Notes under the pieces: generated by a model | The model's database searches: none | The model's input: the letters and a program-made list of their open reading frames with translations, nothing else | What the model was told of the DNA's origin: nothing | Assembly: GCF_017573465.1 (NCBI RefSeq) | Contig: NZ_JAGEPF010000006.1 | Location: 310,001-374,000, forward strand | Direction: 5' to 3' | Source of the DNA: Actinomadura violacea | Lineage (GTDB): Bacteria; Actinomycetota; Actinomycetes; Streptosporangiales; Streptosporangiaceae | DNA: 64,000 nt | Made by a program: the position numbers and the translations under genes | Shown: piece by piece, positions 54,077 through 63,822 of the stretch | Numbering within the stretch: position 1 is the first letter of the stretch | How the letters are laid out: the number at the start of each line of letters is the position of its first letter

Positions 54077-54852
54077 CGTTCTCGCTGTTCTTCACGGGTG
54101 GAGTAAGGTCACGCGCTCTGCCTGGCATGCGGTGGGCCGGCAGGCTCATCCGCCGGCTCGACCGGCCGGATCGAGTCATCACGAACCTCGGTCACGATCC
54201 GCCGGATCGCCGCTCGCGCGCCGGGTGGGCGCCGTGCACCACCAGGCAAGAGACGACGTCTTCCCAGCGTACGAGCGAAGAGGGTAGCCGCTACCGGACG
54301 ATCCCGGTCCCCCGGTGGCACGGGGTCAGCCGCGTTCTCCCCGTGTTCGTGCTCGCCCGTGGATGCCTGGTCCAAGGCGTTGCCGTCCCCCAGGGCTTGG
54401 CATGCGGGACTTTCGCGGCGCGTGGACTGGGGGTCGACATCGTTTCCCTCGCCGTGATCGGTCTCGGCTGAGAGTGGAGAGAGCGATCCGTGACCTGCAG
54501 AATCGAGAGCCTTTCGCCCGTGGCTTCCCAGGCCGTGATCGCGATGCGGGTCAGAGGTGACTTGTTCGGCTGCAACGTGCTGGTTCTCGGGCGTTATGGA
54601 CAGCACCAGCACCGGTACGAGCGGCTGCGAGGGCCCGGTCTCCGTCGGCTGGGGGGACGTCGGCAGGATCGCCTCATCAGCGCACCCGGACGCCCTCGCG
54701 CGCGTCCGCGCGAATCCACCCGCATCACCCGTCCGCTACAGCCTCGGCGCGGCGCTTCGCCAGTCCTGACGCGGCCGCTCGCGCAGCGGTCCAAGCCCGG
54801 CACCGTGCTTCGGCGTCGCATCGGTGCCGGCTCGCGTCCTTGAGTCGCTGTT
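54077..54852. other. Gap without a supported gene
   Basis: About 775 bases. Several short frames exist, such as GCEGPVSVGWGDVGRIASSAHPD near 54630, but none has a start site or known family. It may contain decayed genes. Confidence 0.4.
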
Positions 54853-55836
54853 CTAGGTGGTGGCGAGTGTTCGGTGCAGCCAGTCGGAGATGCGGGTGAG
54901 TTCTTCTTGTGCGCCGGGGACTTGGGTGGCGATGTTGAGGAAGACGTGGTCGGCGCCGGGGACGACCGACAGGGTGACGGGGACTTCGGCGTCGGCGAGT
55001 GCCTGGGTCATGGCGAGTGTCTGCGGGAGGAGGGCGTCTTTGCTGCCGCAGCTGAGGTAGCAGGGTGGGAAGTCGGCCAGGTGCGGGCTGTGTATCGGGC
55101 TCACCAGCGGGTCGTTCAGCCGGTCGGGCCATTGGGGTCCCAGGTAGGCGGCTGTCTTGGTCTGGTGCTGGGCGAGTCCTTGGGCGTCGCTCACTGTGCG
55201 GGCGACATCGAACACGCCGTAGAGCAGGGCACCGGCGGTGAACCGGACGGGGATGCCAGCGAGATCCCCGGCGGCCATGGTGGGGTGGGCGGTGCCGTGC
55301 AGGGCTGCGATGGCCGCGGCGGCCAGGTTGGCGCCCGCGGACGCGCCGGCTATCGCGATCCGTGTGGGGTCTCCCGTGTACCGGTGGATGTTCCGGGTGA
55401 TCCACCGCGCCGCGTGGACGGTGTCCTGGACGGCGCAGGGGAACGGCTGCTCGGGCGCGAGCGCGTAGCTGAGGTTGACCACCACCCGGCCCGGCGCGGC
55501 CAGCTGCATCGCGAGTTTGCGTTCGTTCTCGGCGTCGCCGACGTACCAGCCGCCGCCGTGCAGGAACAGCATCGTGGGGAACGGTCCGTGGCCCTGCGGG
55601 ATGTAGATCTCGGCGGTGACGGGGCGCTCGTCGATCTCGCCGAGCACGACGTCGTGGTGGAAGGCGCCCAGCGGGGGGAGGTCGACGTTGAGGTGACGGA
55701 AGTCGTAGCTCGCGCGGGAGTCGACCAGTTCCTGGAAGGTCGAGGCGGGGGTGGCGTCGACGCTGCGGCCGGCGACCAGCGACGCCCAGTCCCGCTCGCT
55801 CTCGGGCCCGTGGGCGGGTCCGGATCGCGTGGCCAT
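54853..55836 (-). CDS. Alpha/beta hydrolase (hormone-sensitive-lipase type esterase)
   Basis: The 327-residue enzyme has the oxyanion motif MLFLHGGGWYVGD, nucleophile GASAGANLAAAAI, an acidic residue in SCGSKDALLP and His in PGADHVFLN. This is the family IV esterase pattern. The ATG at 55836 has AAGGAGG upstream and overlaps the permease stop by four bases (ATGA), so it is translated with the transporter. It probably hydrolyses an ester or amide of the imported compound. Confidence 0.9.
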   Translation of the reverse strand: MATRSGPAHGPESERDWASLVAGRSVDATPASTFQELVDSRASYDFRHLNVDLPPLGAFHHDVVLGEIDERPVTAEIYIPQGHGPFPTMLFLHGGGWYVGDAENERKLAMQLAAPGRVVVNLSYALAPEQPFPCAVQDTVHAARWITRNIHRYTGDPTRIAIAGASAGANLAAAAIAALHGTAHPTMAAGDLAGIPVRFTAGALLYGVFDVARTVSDAQGLAQHQTKTAAYLGPQWPDRLNDPLVSPIHSPHLADFPPCYLSCGSKDALLPQTLAMTQALADAEVPVTLSVVPGADHVFLNIATQVPGAQEELTRISDWLHRTLATT

Positions 55837-57257
55837 CAGTTCGCCTCCTTGAGGTTCGGCCGCATGGGCGTGCGGACTTCGGTCAGGGGCTCGGCGGGGC
55901 TGCTGCGCGTGCGGCGGGCGATCAGGTAGTAGCCCACCGCGGGCACGATCAGGCCGACGATCCAGGCGAGGTCGGCTCCGCCGAGTTCCGGGGAGATCGG
56001 GCCCTGGTAGAGCTTGGTGTTGATGAAGGGGACCTCCAGCGCGATGGTGGCCAGGTAGAGGGTGACGACCGGCCAGTTGCACACGCCGTACAGGCCGCGG
56101 CGCTGGAAGAGCGCGGCCACGTCGTAGCTGCCCTTGCGGACCAGGAAGTAGTCGGTGAGGTTGATGGCGGTCCACGGTGTGAGCGTGTACAGGATGAACA
56201 GCAGGATGCTTTCCATCGTGTCGAGCAGGTGGCTGCTGGCCGCGAGCCCGCAGATCGTGACGATGATGCTGAAGGCGACGACGAAACTCGCGCGCACGCG
56301 GGTGGCCGCGCCGGCCACCGCGCCTCGTTCGGCCACGGCGCCGTAGGCGGCCAGGAAAGCGCCGTAGGGTCCCTGGGCGCCGCCGGTGAGCGTCCCCAGC
56401 AGGAACACCGCCACGATGATCTTGGAGAGTGCGGGGAACTGGTCGGAGAAGAACCCGATCGGGTTGGTGCCGAACTTCGCCCCGGCGATCGCGGCCGCCA
56501 GCGCACCGACGCTCATCACCCAGATCGCCCCGCCGCAGGATCCGGCGTAGGTGAACCAGAAGGTCCTGCGGGCGGAAGTGCCGCTGGGCAGGTACCGCGA
56601 GTAGTCCGACACGTACGGCGACCAGGTGATCTGCCACGACGCCGCGATCGACATCACCATCAGCACCTTCTGCCAGGTCACCTCGCCGCCGCCCACCTGA
56701 ACCGACCCGGCATGCACGAGCAGCTTGATGGTCAACGCGATGAACATGGCGCCGGCCACCACCGTGGCGATCTTGGCGACCCGGTGGATCAGGTCATGCC
56801 CGATCAGCGCGATGACCATCACCACCACGTTGAACCCCACGACCCCGGCGACGTCCGGGAGCCCGAGCAGGGCGGCGATCGCCTGCCCGCCGACGACGCC
56901 TCCGGTGATCGCGAAACCGGCGTAGATCAGCACCGCCACCGACATCGGCAGCACGGCGCCGAGCGAGCCGAACTGGGCGCGGCTCTGGATCATCTGCGGG
57001 ATGCCCAGCCGCGCGCCCTGCACCGAGTGGTAGGCCATGAACAGCCCGCCGACCAGGTTCCCCACCACGATCGAGAAGATCGCCCACGCCAGGCTCAGCC
57101 CGCTGAACACCGCCAGCGCGCCGTTCACCGCGACGACCACGCCCACGTTGTTGGCGAACCAGAGGGTGGTCAGGCTCCACGGCTTGGTATGGCGTTCGCT
57201 CTCCGGGATCTGGTCGATCGAGTGCTGCTCGATCGCCACCGGCTTCTTCTGGCTCAC
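55836..57257 (-). CDS. NCS1-family nucleobase/vitamin permease
   Basis: The 473-residue transporter has about 12 hydrophobic helices. Family features are ERHTKPWSLTTLWFANN at the start, the ASWQITWSPYVSDYSRYLP loop and LTPWTAINLTDYFLVRKGSYD. NCS1 proteins import purines, cytosine, allantoin, hydantoins or thiamine; the ligand cannot be read here. The GTG at 57257 has AGAGGA five bases upstream. It leads a two-gene operon with the esterase. A decayed GntR gene lies upstream on the same strand. Confidence 0.92.
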   Translation of the reverse strand: MSQKKPVAIEQHSIDQIPESERHTKPWSLTTLWFANNVGVVVAVNGALAVFSGLSLAWAIFSIVVGNLVGGLFMAYHSVQGARLGIPQMIQSRAQFGSLGAVLPMSVAVLIYAGFAITGGVVGGQAIAALLGLPDVAGVVGFNVVVMVIALIGHDLIHRVAKIATVVAGAMFIALTIKLLVHAGSVQVGGGEVTWQKVLMVMSIAASWQITWSPYVSDYSRYLPSGTSARRTFWFTYAGSCGGAIWVMSVGALAAAIAGAKFGTNPIGFFSDQFPALSKIIVAVFLLGTLTGGAQGPYGAFLAAYGAVAERGAVAGAATRVRASFVVAFSIIVTICGLAASSHLLDTMESILLFILYTLTPWTAINLTDYFLVRKGSYDVAALFQRRGLYGVCNWPVVTLYLATIALEVPFINTKLYQGPISPELGGADLAWIVGLIVPAVGYYLIARRTRSSPAEPLTEVRTPMRPNLKEAN

Positions 57258-57925
57258 ACGGATTCCTCTCGCCACCTCGACCCCACGTGAGTGACGAGAG
57301 TGACCGGCCGACCCGGGGCAAGGCCAATACCTTTTCCTGCCCGACATATGGGCGAACGGCTATACGAGGCATCCTGGGCGTCGCCAGCCTGGCGCTATAA
57401 CCAGGCCGGTATGGATATCGCTCTAAACGGTATTAGACGGGTATCTCTCCGTTGAGTCGCTCAAGAGGTCGAGACCGTCGGCGGCTGGGCTGCCAGGGCC
57501 TCGGCCGACGCGACGGTGACCGAGTACGTCGCCGGAGCGGAGCCCCCATAACGTCCGTTCCCTCGGGCGGCTCACCGCCACGACCTGCGGTATCACGAGC
57601 GCCGACGACCTCTTCGCCCTCGCCGTCGGGCTCGTCGAAGCGGGCGATGCAGTCGTCCAGCGCCGGTTCGGTCACCAGCAGCGCGTTGTTCCGCTTCGCT
57701 GGTTGCGGACCCGATGGCGGCGCATCAGTTCGTCCCGCCCGGTCTTGAGAGCTCGCCCAGCGGGCAGCGCCCGAAGTCGGCCGGCCAGGCGTGCTGACCT
57801 GCACCGCTTTCCATTGCACGGACATCGATCAGCTCGAAGATTGGAGTGACCGCGCCTCGTGCTCGGCCGCGCGAGCAGCTCTTCGACTGACGGTTCGGCC
57901 AGCGACGCTCGGTGGCGGGGGTCGG
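57258..57925. promoter_or_regulatory. Upstream region of the permease-esterase operon
   Basis: About 670 bases. The coding-strand TTATAGCGCC near 57390 could be a -10, next to CCAGCCTGG, and GGTAT repeats lie between 57408 and 57445; these could be operator parts. From 57450 to 57925 no gene is supported. Confidence 0.4.
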
Positions 57926-58445
57926 TCAGGTGGGGTCGTGGGCGGGGCGCAGGGTGGCGTAGGAGAACTCGACGAGGTAGTCGTTGAGGGCGTGGGACGC
58001 GGTCTCGGCGGCGTCGGCGTCGCGGTCGAGGAAGGCGCGGAGGATCTGGGTGTGCAGCTCGGATCCCGTGGCTATCTCCGCCTGGTGGTCGACGACGTGG
58101 GCGAACCAGAAGCGGCGTGACAGGCCCTGGAGCGGGGCCATGGCGTCGGCCAGGTAGTCGTTCGCGGCGCCGGCGACGATGAGCTCGTGGGTGTCCTTCA
58201 CGGTTTCGGCGTAGGCCTGCAGGGTGAAGGCGTCGCCGGCGAGCAGGTCCACCATCTCGGCCATGCGGGACCGGACGTCCTGGGCGGCACGCCAGCCGCA
58301 CCGCGAGGGCCTCGAGCACGCGGCGTAGCTCCAGCATCAACAGCTGGGCCTCGACCGACGTCGGCGGGATGAGGACGCCCTTGTTCGGGTGGATCTCGAC
58401 CATCCGGTTCCGCGCGAGCTGCTGCAGCGCCTCGCACCTGCCGCC
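57926..58445 (-). pseudogene. GntR-family regulator, beheaded and frameshifted
   Basis: EALQQLARNRMVEIHPNKGVLIPPTSVEAQLLMLELRRVLEALAVRLA is the end of the winged helix and the start of the FCD domain. A one-base shift near 58290 leads to DVRSRMAEMVDLLAGDAFTLQ, ELIVAGAANDYLADAMAPLQGL and LHTQILRAFLDRD, the rest of an FCD ligand domain. The HTH itself is lost where a transposase remnant begins. It was probably the regulator of the permease-esterase operon. Confidence 0.8.
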
Positions 58446-58465
58446 CTGAGCTCCTGGACCGCACA

Positions 58466-58678
58466 TTGATCTGGAACCAGCGGCACCTGCTCTACGGCCT
58501 CCGCGAGTTTCGAGACCTTCTACAACCGGCATCGCCCGCATCAGGGCATCGCCAACGCCCGCCCGTTGAAGCCGCCGCCTCCGCCGATCACCGATATTCC
58601 GACGAGATCGCCCACACGAACATCCGAAGAAGGCAACGTCTGGGCGGGATCCTCAAAGAGTACGAACATGCTGCTTGA
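58466..58678 (+). pseudogene. Integrase-core transposase C-terminal remnant
   Basis: WNQRHLLYGLREF, then in another frame ETFYNRHRPHQGIANARPL, then NIRRRQRLGGILKEYEHAA. This is the end of an integrase-core transposase related to the intact one at 12250. Two frame changes show decay. It borders the missing N-terminus of the GntR gene. Confidence 0.75.
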
Positions 58679-58969
58679 ACTGCACGGATGAGTTTCCGGC
58701 AGGGCAGGGATGGCCGCTCTCGTCTGAAACGGACCAAGAGCCGCATTGTCCAGAGGGAGTTCGTGTCGGAGATGGACTACGGGTTCGAGTGCTGCGGCTG
58801 CGCGCTGCTCGCGTGGACGCGGGGCTGACCGTGGCGGAGATCGCCACCGCTGCCGGCCTTTCAGAACGGGCGGTGGGCTTCTACTGGGCAGTTGCCCGCC
58901 AGTCGGGTGCTCTTGGCGCGGCTGGCCCCGTCTCGCGCAGTTTTGCGGGTGTAGCCCGCCGGGCTGATG

Positions 58970-60496
58970 CTAGCGGCGAGTGACCTCGGCTCTGAGCTTG
59001 CTCGACCAGATGAACGGCTGGGTGCCGAGCCAGATCAGCCCCAGGAGGATGAGAAAAGGGACGAGGCGGGGGCTGGCGGCCAGATCCAGGACCCAGGTCC
59101 CCACCCGGTAAAAGGGCACGACCCAGAACATTGCCACCAGACCTTCGACGAGCACGGCGATGGTGAGTACGGCACGGCGCATGGACGGATCCGCCACCTG
59201 TCCGGCAAGCGACAGGTTCATCGGGGTGAAGACGAGCATGAACGCGAGTGTGCCCAGCACCCAAGAGATCTGGAAACCAAGATTGGGCGCGACCCAGCTG
59301 TCCGCGAAGTGGATGACGACTTCTATCTGGTGGCCGACGAGGGTCGTGGAAACAAGGGCGAGGGTGAGGATCGGCCTGTGCGGCAGGAACCACAGCCCGC
59401 ACATCAGGATGAGCGCCACGGCCGTGGGCAGCAGCAGTAAGGGGGATGAGCCCCAGTACTCCTCCAGGGCAGACTCGGGGTGGTGCTGTCTCCACGGCAC
59501 GGTCAGGAAGGTCAGAACGGAGAGCGCGGTGCACAGCAGGGCTGCTCTGAGGAGGGCTGTCCGATAGCGCCTGAGCGGGGTGTCGCTGGCGGAAGGGTGA
59601 AGCAGCGCGGTGCGGGGCGGCTGGTACGGGACGGGGGACCTGACGTCGGCCGCGGTCTCGACAGCGGTCTCGACAGCGGGGGCGAGGGCGGAGGCGAGCA
59701 GGTCGCGGACCTGGGCGGGGGAGAGCCGTTCGTCCGGGTCTTTGCGTAGCAGGCCGTTCAGGACCTGCGCCAGCGGGCCACCGCACCGGGGCGTGGGCGG
59801 CTGCTGGGTGGCGATCGCGACGAAGACGGCGCCATGGCTGGGCCCGTCGAACGGACGGCGGCCCTCGACCGCCGCGTACAGGGTGGCGGCCAGGGACCAC
59901 AGATCCGAGGCCGGGGTGACGGACTTGCCCTCCACCTGCTCGGGGGACATGTAGGCGGGCGTGCCCAACACCGTGCCCGAACGAGTGATGGTGACGTCGC
60001 CCTCCACCGCGGCGATGCCGAAGTCGGTGAGCAGGACCCGGCCGCCCTCCAGGAGCACGTTGGCGGGCTTGACATCGCGGTGAACGACGCCCTGCGCGTG
60101 AGCGGCAGACAGGGCGTCCAGCATCGCGAGCCCGATCGCGGCGACCTGGCTCTGCGGAAGCGACCCCTGCTCGGCCAGCAGCTGCTCCAGGGAACGGCCG
60201 CGGACCAACTCCATGACGATCCAGGGACGCCCGTCGTCGCCCATCACCCGGTCATAGACGGTGACGATGCCGGTGTGCCGCAGGCGGGCGGCGGCGCGGG
60301 CCTCACGTTCCATCCGGGCGTACCAGACACGTCGCTCCTGGTCGGTGACCTGTTCAGGCACCTGGAGTTCCTTGATGGCGACCTCACGGTCAAGGTCGAG
60401 GTCATGAGCGCGCCACACCGCCCCCATGCCACCCTGGCCGATCCGACCCAAATTCCGGTACCGGCCCGCCAGCACCCCGTCACCGTCCCAGCCCAT
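58970..60496 (-). CDS. Multi-TM Ser/Thr protein kinase
   Basis: The 508-residue protein has a Hanks-type kinase domain (about 10-275). GQGGMGAVW is the P-loop, VAIKEL holds the ATP Lys, HRDVKPAN and TDFGIAAV are the catalytic loop and metal site, and GTPAYMSPEQ ends the activation segment. The C-terminal half (about 310-500) has six membrane helices and no extracellular PASTA domain. This layout, as in the kinase at 38796, suggests sensing within the membrane. The ATG at 60496 is the start. A SpoIIE-type phosphatase is on the other strand upstream. Confidence 0.9.
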   Translation of the reverse strand: MGWDGDGVLAGRYRNLGRIGQGGMGAVWRAHDLDLDREVAIKELQVPEQVTDQERRVWYARMEREARAAARLRHTGIVTVYDRVMGDDGRPWIVMELVRGRSLEQLLAEQGSLPQSQVAAIGLAMLDALSAAHAQGVVHRDVKPANVLLEGGRVLLTDFGIAAVEGDVTITRSGTVLGTPAYMSPEQVEGKSVTPASDLWSLAATLYAAVEGRRPFDGPSHGAVFVAIATQQPPTPRCGGPLAQVLNGLLRKDPDERLSPAQVRDLLASALAPAVETAVETAADVRSPVPYQPPRTALLHPSASDTPLRRYRTALLRAALLCTALSVLTFLTVPWRQHHPESALEEYWGSSPLLLLPTAVALILMCGLWFLPHRPILTLALVSTTLVGHQIEVVIHFADSWVAPNLGFQISWVLGTLAFMLVFTPMNLSLAGQVADPSMRRAVLTIAVLVEGLVAMFWVVPFYRVGTWVLDLAASPRLVPFLILLGLIWLGTQPFIWSSKLRAEVTRR

Positions 60497-60663
60497 GATC
60501 AGAACCTATCTGTACACAACGGCCGGAAGGCGGCGATCCTCTCGCACCCGGTCCAGATACCTCTTGGCCAGCATCGGCTCCAGAACGCAGCGATGCATGG
60601 GCCGCCACGGACGACCCATCTGACCCGCAACAAACGACCGGCTACGACCAGCTACGACCAGCA

Positions 60664-60687
60664 GGGCGGCCCCATACCGGGCCGCCC
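60664..60687. terminator. Hairpin upstream of the kinase
   Basis: GGGCGGCCC and GGGCCGCCC form a perfect 9-bp stem with a CATACC loop. It lies between the kinase start and the IS3 remnant and probably isolates transcripts. Confidence 0.65.
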
Positions 60688-60766
60688 CTCTCGTTCGGTG
60701 AAGCACCCCGGGTCGGGTGGAGGCTCTGGTGTGATTCGCTGAGAGACATCCCTGGGAGTTTTGGCG

Positions 60767-61003
<237 letters not shown>

Positions 61004-61213
61004 TCAGCCCCTGTCCGACTGCTCCCGGCCCCGCCGACGCCGATGCGGAGATCATTCGACGAGACAGGGCTCGGAGCCTCCTCCGCGAATACGCCCAGGT
61101 CGCATAGGGGCATCCGGCGGGCATCGCACGATCCGCCGGTGTACCTGGACGTTCCGTCAGAGCGCATGTCCCCGGCGATCGCGGGGTACGGGCAGCCAGT
61201 GGGAGGCCCGGGC

Positions 61214-63289
61214 ATGACGAGCGGGGAGGGGCGGATGGAGGACGCCTGCGGGGAGGGCACCGGCAGGCTCGCTGTGGAGGTCTTCGACTCCGTGCCGGTC
61301 GCTGTCGCCTTGACCACCGGACAGGACCACCGCCTGGCCTACACCAACCTCGCCTACCGAGCGGCCTTCGGTGACCGTCCGCTCGGCGAGCCGATTTCGG
61401 AGGTGTTCGGTGACCTGTTACAGCGGGACTACTTCGACCTCTTCGACCGCGTGCTGGCCACCGGGGAGCCGGTCACTCTCACCGAGACGCCGGTGAACTT
61501 GCCCTTCCCCGATACCGGCGATGAGGAGCGCTCCTTCTCCTTCAGCCTGTCCCGGGTCGCCCAGGAGCTTTCCGGTGTGCCGGTCCTGGCGGTGGATGTC
61601 ACCGGGGAGGTCGCCGCGGCCAGGCGTGCCGCCCACACCGCCGGGCAGCAGCGACGGATCCTGCGCAGGTACCAGAGCCTGGTCCAGGTGAGCGCGCAGA
61701 TCGTGTGGGTCACCGATCCGGCGGGTGAGTTGATCGAGCCGAGCCCGGGCTGGGAACGGGTGACCGGGCAGAGCTGGGAGGAGTACCGCGGCACGGGATG
61801 GGCGCGGGCCTTGCACCCCGACGACCGTGAGCCCACGATCCGATCGTTTGACCAGGCGCGCTGGCAGCGCCGCCCCCGGCGGCATGTGAGTCGGCTGAGG
61901 ACCAAAGAGGGGGAGTACCGGCACTTCGAGATCAACGCCGCGCCGGTGTATGAGAACGACGTCGTGGTGGAGTGGGTCGGCACCTACACCGACATCGAGG
62001 AGCAGTGGCAGCGGCATCGCCGCCAGGAGTTGCTCGACCGCGCCGCCACCGCGACCGCCGAGCACACCGGGTTGGCGGAGATCTTCGGCGCGATCGCCGA
62101 CGTGCTCGTCCCCGCGCTCGTCGACGGGTGCGGCATGCACCTGCTGTCGGGATTCAGCGACCGCCCCGAGGGCGCACCCATCGTCGCCAAGCGCGTCGCC
62201 GCCCTCGCGCGTGACGGCCTGGCGCCGAACCCGCCGCTCGTCGAAACCCAGTTCGCCGCCGATAGCGGGTTCACCCGCGCGGTGGAGCGGCGCCGCCCGC
62301 TGCTCCGCACGTTCCCGCCTGGCGAGCCGCCGGCCGGCCTGTTGCCCGAAGGGTCGATGGCTTGGCTGACCGAGGCGGCCGCCAACAGCGTCGTGCTGTT
62401 GCCGGTCATGGTCGACGGGACCGTGGCGGCGGTGGTGACCGCCGCCACCTGCGGGGACCGTCCGCGCCTGAGCCCGGGCGACGTCGACCTCATCGACCAT
62501 ATGTTCGAGCACACCCACAACGCGCTGAGCAAAGCCGTCCATTTCCAACGCACCCAGCAGGTGGCCCTGGCCCTTCAGCACAGCCTGCTCGCCGAACCGC
62601 CCGACCACGCCGGTCTGCGGATCGTCGCCCGCTACCTGCCCAGCCCCGCGGCCGCCGAGGTCGGCGGCGACTGGTACGACTCCTTCGTTCTCCCCGACGG
62701 CGCAACCGTGCTGGCGATCGGCGACGCCGCCGGCCACAACCTGGACGCCGCCGTCCAGATGAGCCAGATGCGGAACATGCTGCGGGCGTTGACCGTCGAT
62801 CGCCCCGACTGGCCCGGCGAGATCCTGCGGCGACTCACCATCGCCATGGGAGCACTGGCGCCCGAGGCGACCGCCACATGTGCCCTGGCCCGCGCCGAGC
62901 AACCCCAACCCGGCCGGTGGCAGCTCAACTACGCTTCAGCAGGACACCCGCCACCACTCCTGGTCACCCCCGACGGCAACTGCCGCCTGCTGGAAGAAGC
63001 CGCCAACCCCCTGCTGGGCGTGGTCTTCGACCAGCCTTACCACAGCGCCGTTGAGCACCTGCCCCCGGACTCCACCGTACTGATGTACACCGACGGCCTG
63101 GTCGAACGTCCCGGCGAGGACCTGGACCAGGGGCTGGAGCGCCTCCGCGGACAAGCCTCGGCGCTCGCACGCCACCCCCTGGACGACTTTTGCGACGGCA
63201 TCCTGAACAATCTCCTCGCCACCACCGGCACCGACGACACCGCCCTGATCGCGCTCCGCGTACCAACCGACTCCAAGCCAAGCGCCTGA
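61214..63289 (+). CDS. PAS-GAF-SpoIIE phosphatase
   Basis: The 691-residue cytosolic protein has two PAS domains (about 20-125 and 145-265; SLVQVSAQIVWVTDPAGELIEPSPGWERVTGQ, and HFEINAAPVYENDVVVEWVGTYTDI), a GAF domain (about 275-455) and a SpoIIE/PP2C phosphatase (about 480-690). Metal-binding residues lie in VGGDWYDSF, AIGDAAGHNLDAAVQ, YASAGHPPPLL, YTDGLVERPG and GTDDTALIAL. It should dephosphorylate a STAS-type anti-sigma-factor antagonist in response to a small-molecule or redox signal. GGGAGG eight bases before the ATG at 61214 supports the start. Two broken copies of its phosphatase domain lie elsewhere in the window. Confidence 0.9.
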   Translation: MTSGEGRMEDACGEGTGRLAVEVFDSVPVAVALTTGQDHRLAYTNLAYRAAFGDRPLGEPISEVFGDLLQRDYFDLFDRVLATGEPVTLTETPVNLPFPDTGDEERSFSFSLSRVAQELSGVPVLAVDVTGEVAAARRAAHTAGQQRRILRRYQSLVQVSAQIVWVTDPAGELIEPSPGWERVTGQSWEEYRGTGWARALHPDDREPTIRSFDQARWQRRPRRHVSRLRTKEGEYRHFEINAAPVYENDVVVEWVGTYTDIEEQWQRHRRQELLDRAATATAEHTGLAEIFGAIADVLVPALVDGCGMHLLSGFSDRPEGAPIVAKRVAALARDGLAPNPPLVETQFAADSGFTRAVERRRPLLRTFPPGEPPAGLLPEGSMAWLTEAAANSVVLLPVMVDGTVAAVVTAATCGDRPRLSPGDVDLIDHMFEHTHNALSKAVHFQRTQQVALALQHSLLAEPPDHAGLRIVARYLPSPAAAEVGGDWYDSFVLPDGATVLAIGDAAGHNLDAAVQMSQMRNMLRALTVDRPDWPGEILRRLTIAMGALAPEATATCALARAEQPQPGRWQLNYASAGHPPPLLVTPDGNCRLLEEAANPLLGVVFDQPYHSAVEHLPPDSTVLMYTDGLVERPGEDLDQGLERLRGQASALARHPLDDFCDGILNNLLATTGTDDTALIALRVPTDSKPSA

Positions 63290-63590
63290 CGAACCCAGCC
63301 GGGTGCCAGGTCATAGGCGGCCAGCGGCCGCAGCGCGGCCGGCGGAGCGCTGCGCGGCATCTCCTACACCGCCAGCGACGAGGGTGGCTCCGCGATGCTC
63401 CACCATCGCCCCTGAACGGCTTCTCCTAAGAGCGCGAGCTGCGGGCGAGCAACGCCAGCGCCGCCAAGCCGAAGCGCCGGTGTGCGCGTCGAGCGGTGCG
63501 TGTGGTCGTCATGCGTTCGACTCGGGGCTTGATACTGGTGAGCTCGCGTAACCGATGTGTGCGTATTCGTGGGTGCTGAGGGGGTGACGG
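63290..63590. other. Gap without a supported gene
   Basis: About 300 bases downstream of the phosphatase gene. No hairpin or family was found. Confidence 0.4.
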
Positions 63591-63800
63591 TCACCGTGTG
63601 TGGTCGCCGGGGGCGTAGTGGATCCAGGACTTCCCGGCTTCAGCGGCGATGCGGGCGGTGGTCGTGTCGTGGAAGCCCAGCGACCGGGCGTGAGCTTCCC
63701 CCCGTTCCACGGACACCACCACCTCCGTGGACGCAACCAGCCGGAAGAGCTCTCCGTAACGTGGATGTGGCAGCTCGGTGCCCTGGCAAGGCCGGACGAA
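63591..63800 (-). pseudogene. C-terminal fragment of an unknown protein
   Basis: FVRPCQGTELPHPRYGELFRLVASTEVVVSVERGEAHARSLGFHDTTTARIAAEAGKSWIHYAPGDH looks like real protein and ends at a stop at 63591. Its N-terminus is lost where the IS110 element begins on the other strand. Not recognised. Confidence 0.4.
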
Positions 63801-63822
63801 AGCGTGATGGAGGGGCCTGCGC

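Noticed and set aside
54109..54612. 167-residue minus-strand frame upstream of the PAP2 gene
   Set aside because: Hydrophilic low-complexity sequence (His/Arg/Pro) without a ribosome-binding site or motif.
58675..58983. 102-residue plus-strand frame with an HTH-like stretch (LTVAEIATAAGLSERAVGFYW)
   Set aside because: It has only a TTG start, no ribosome-binding site, starts inside a transposase remnant and ends inside the kinase gene. The HTH likeness is weak.
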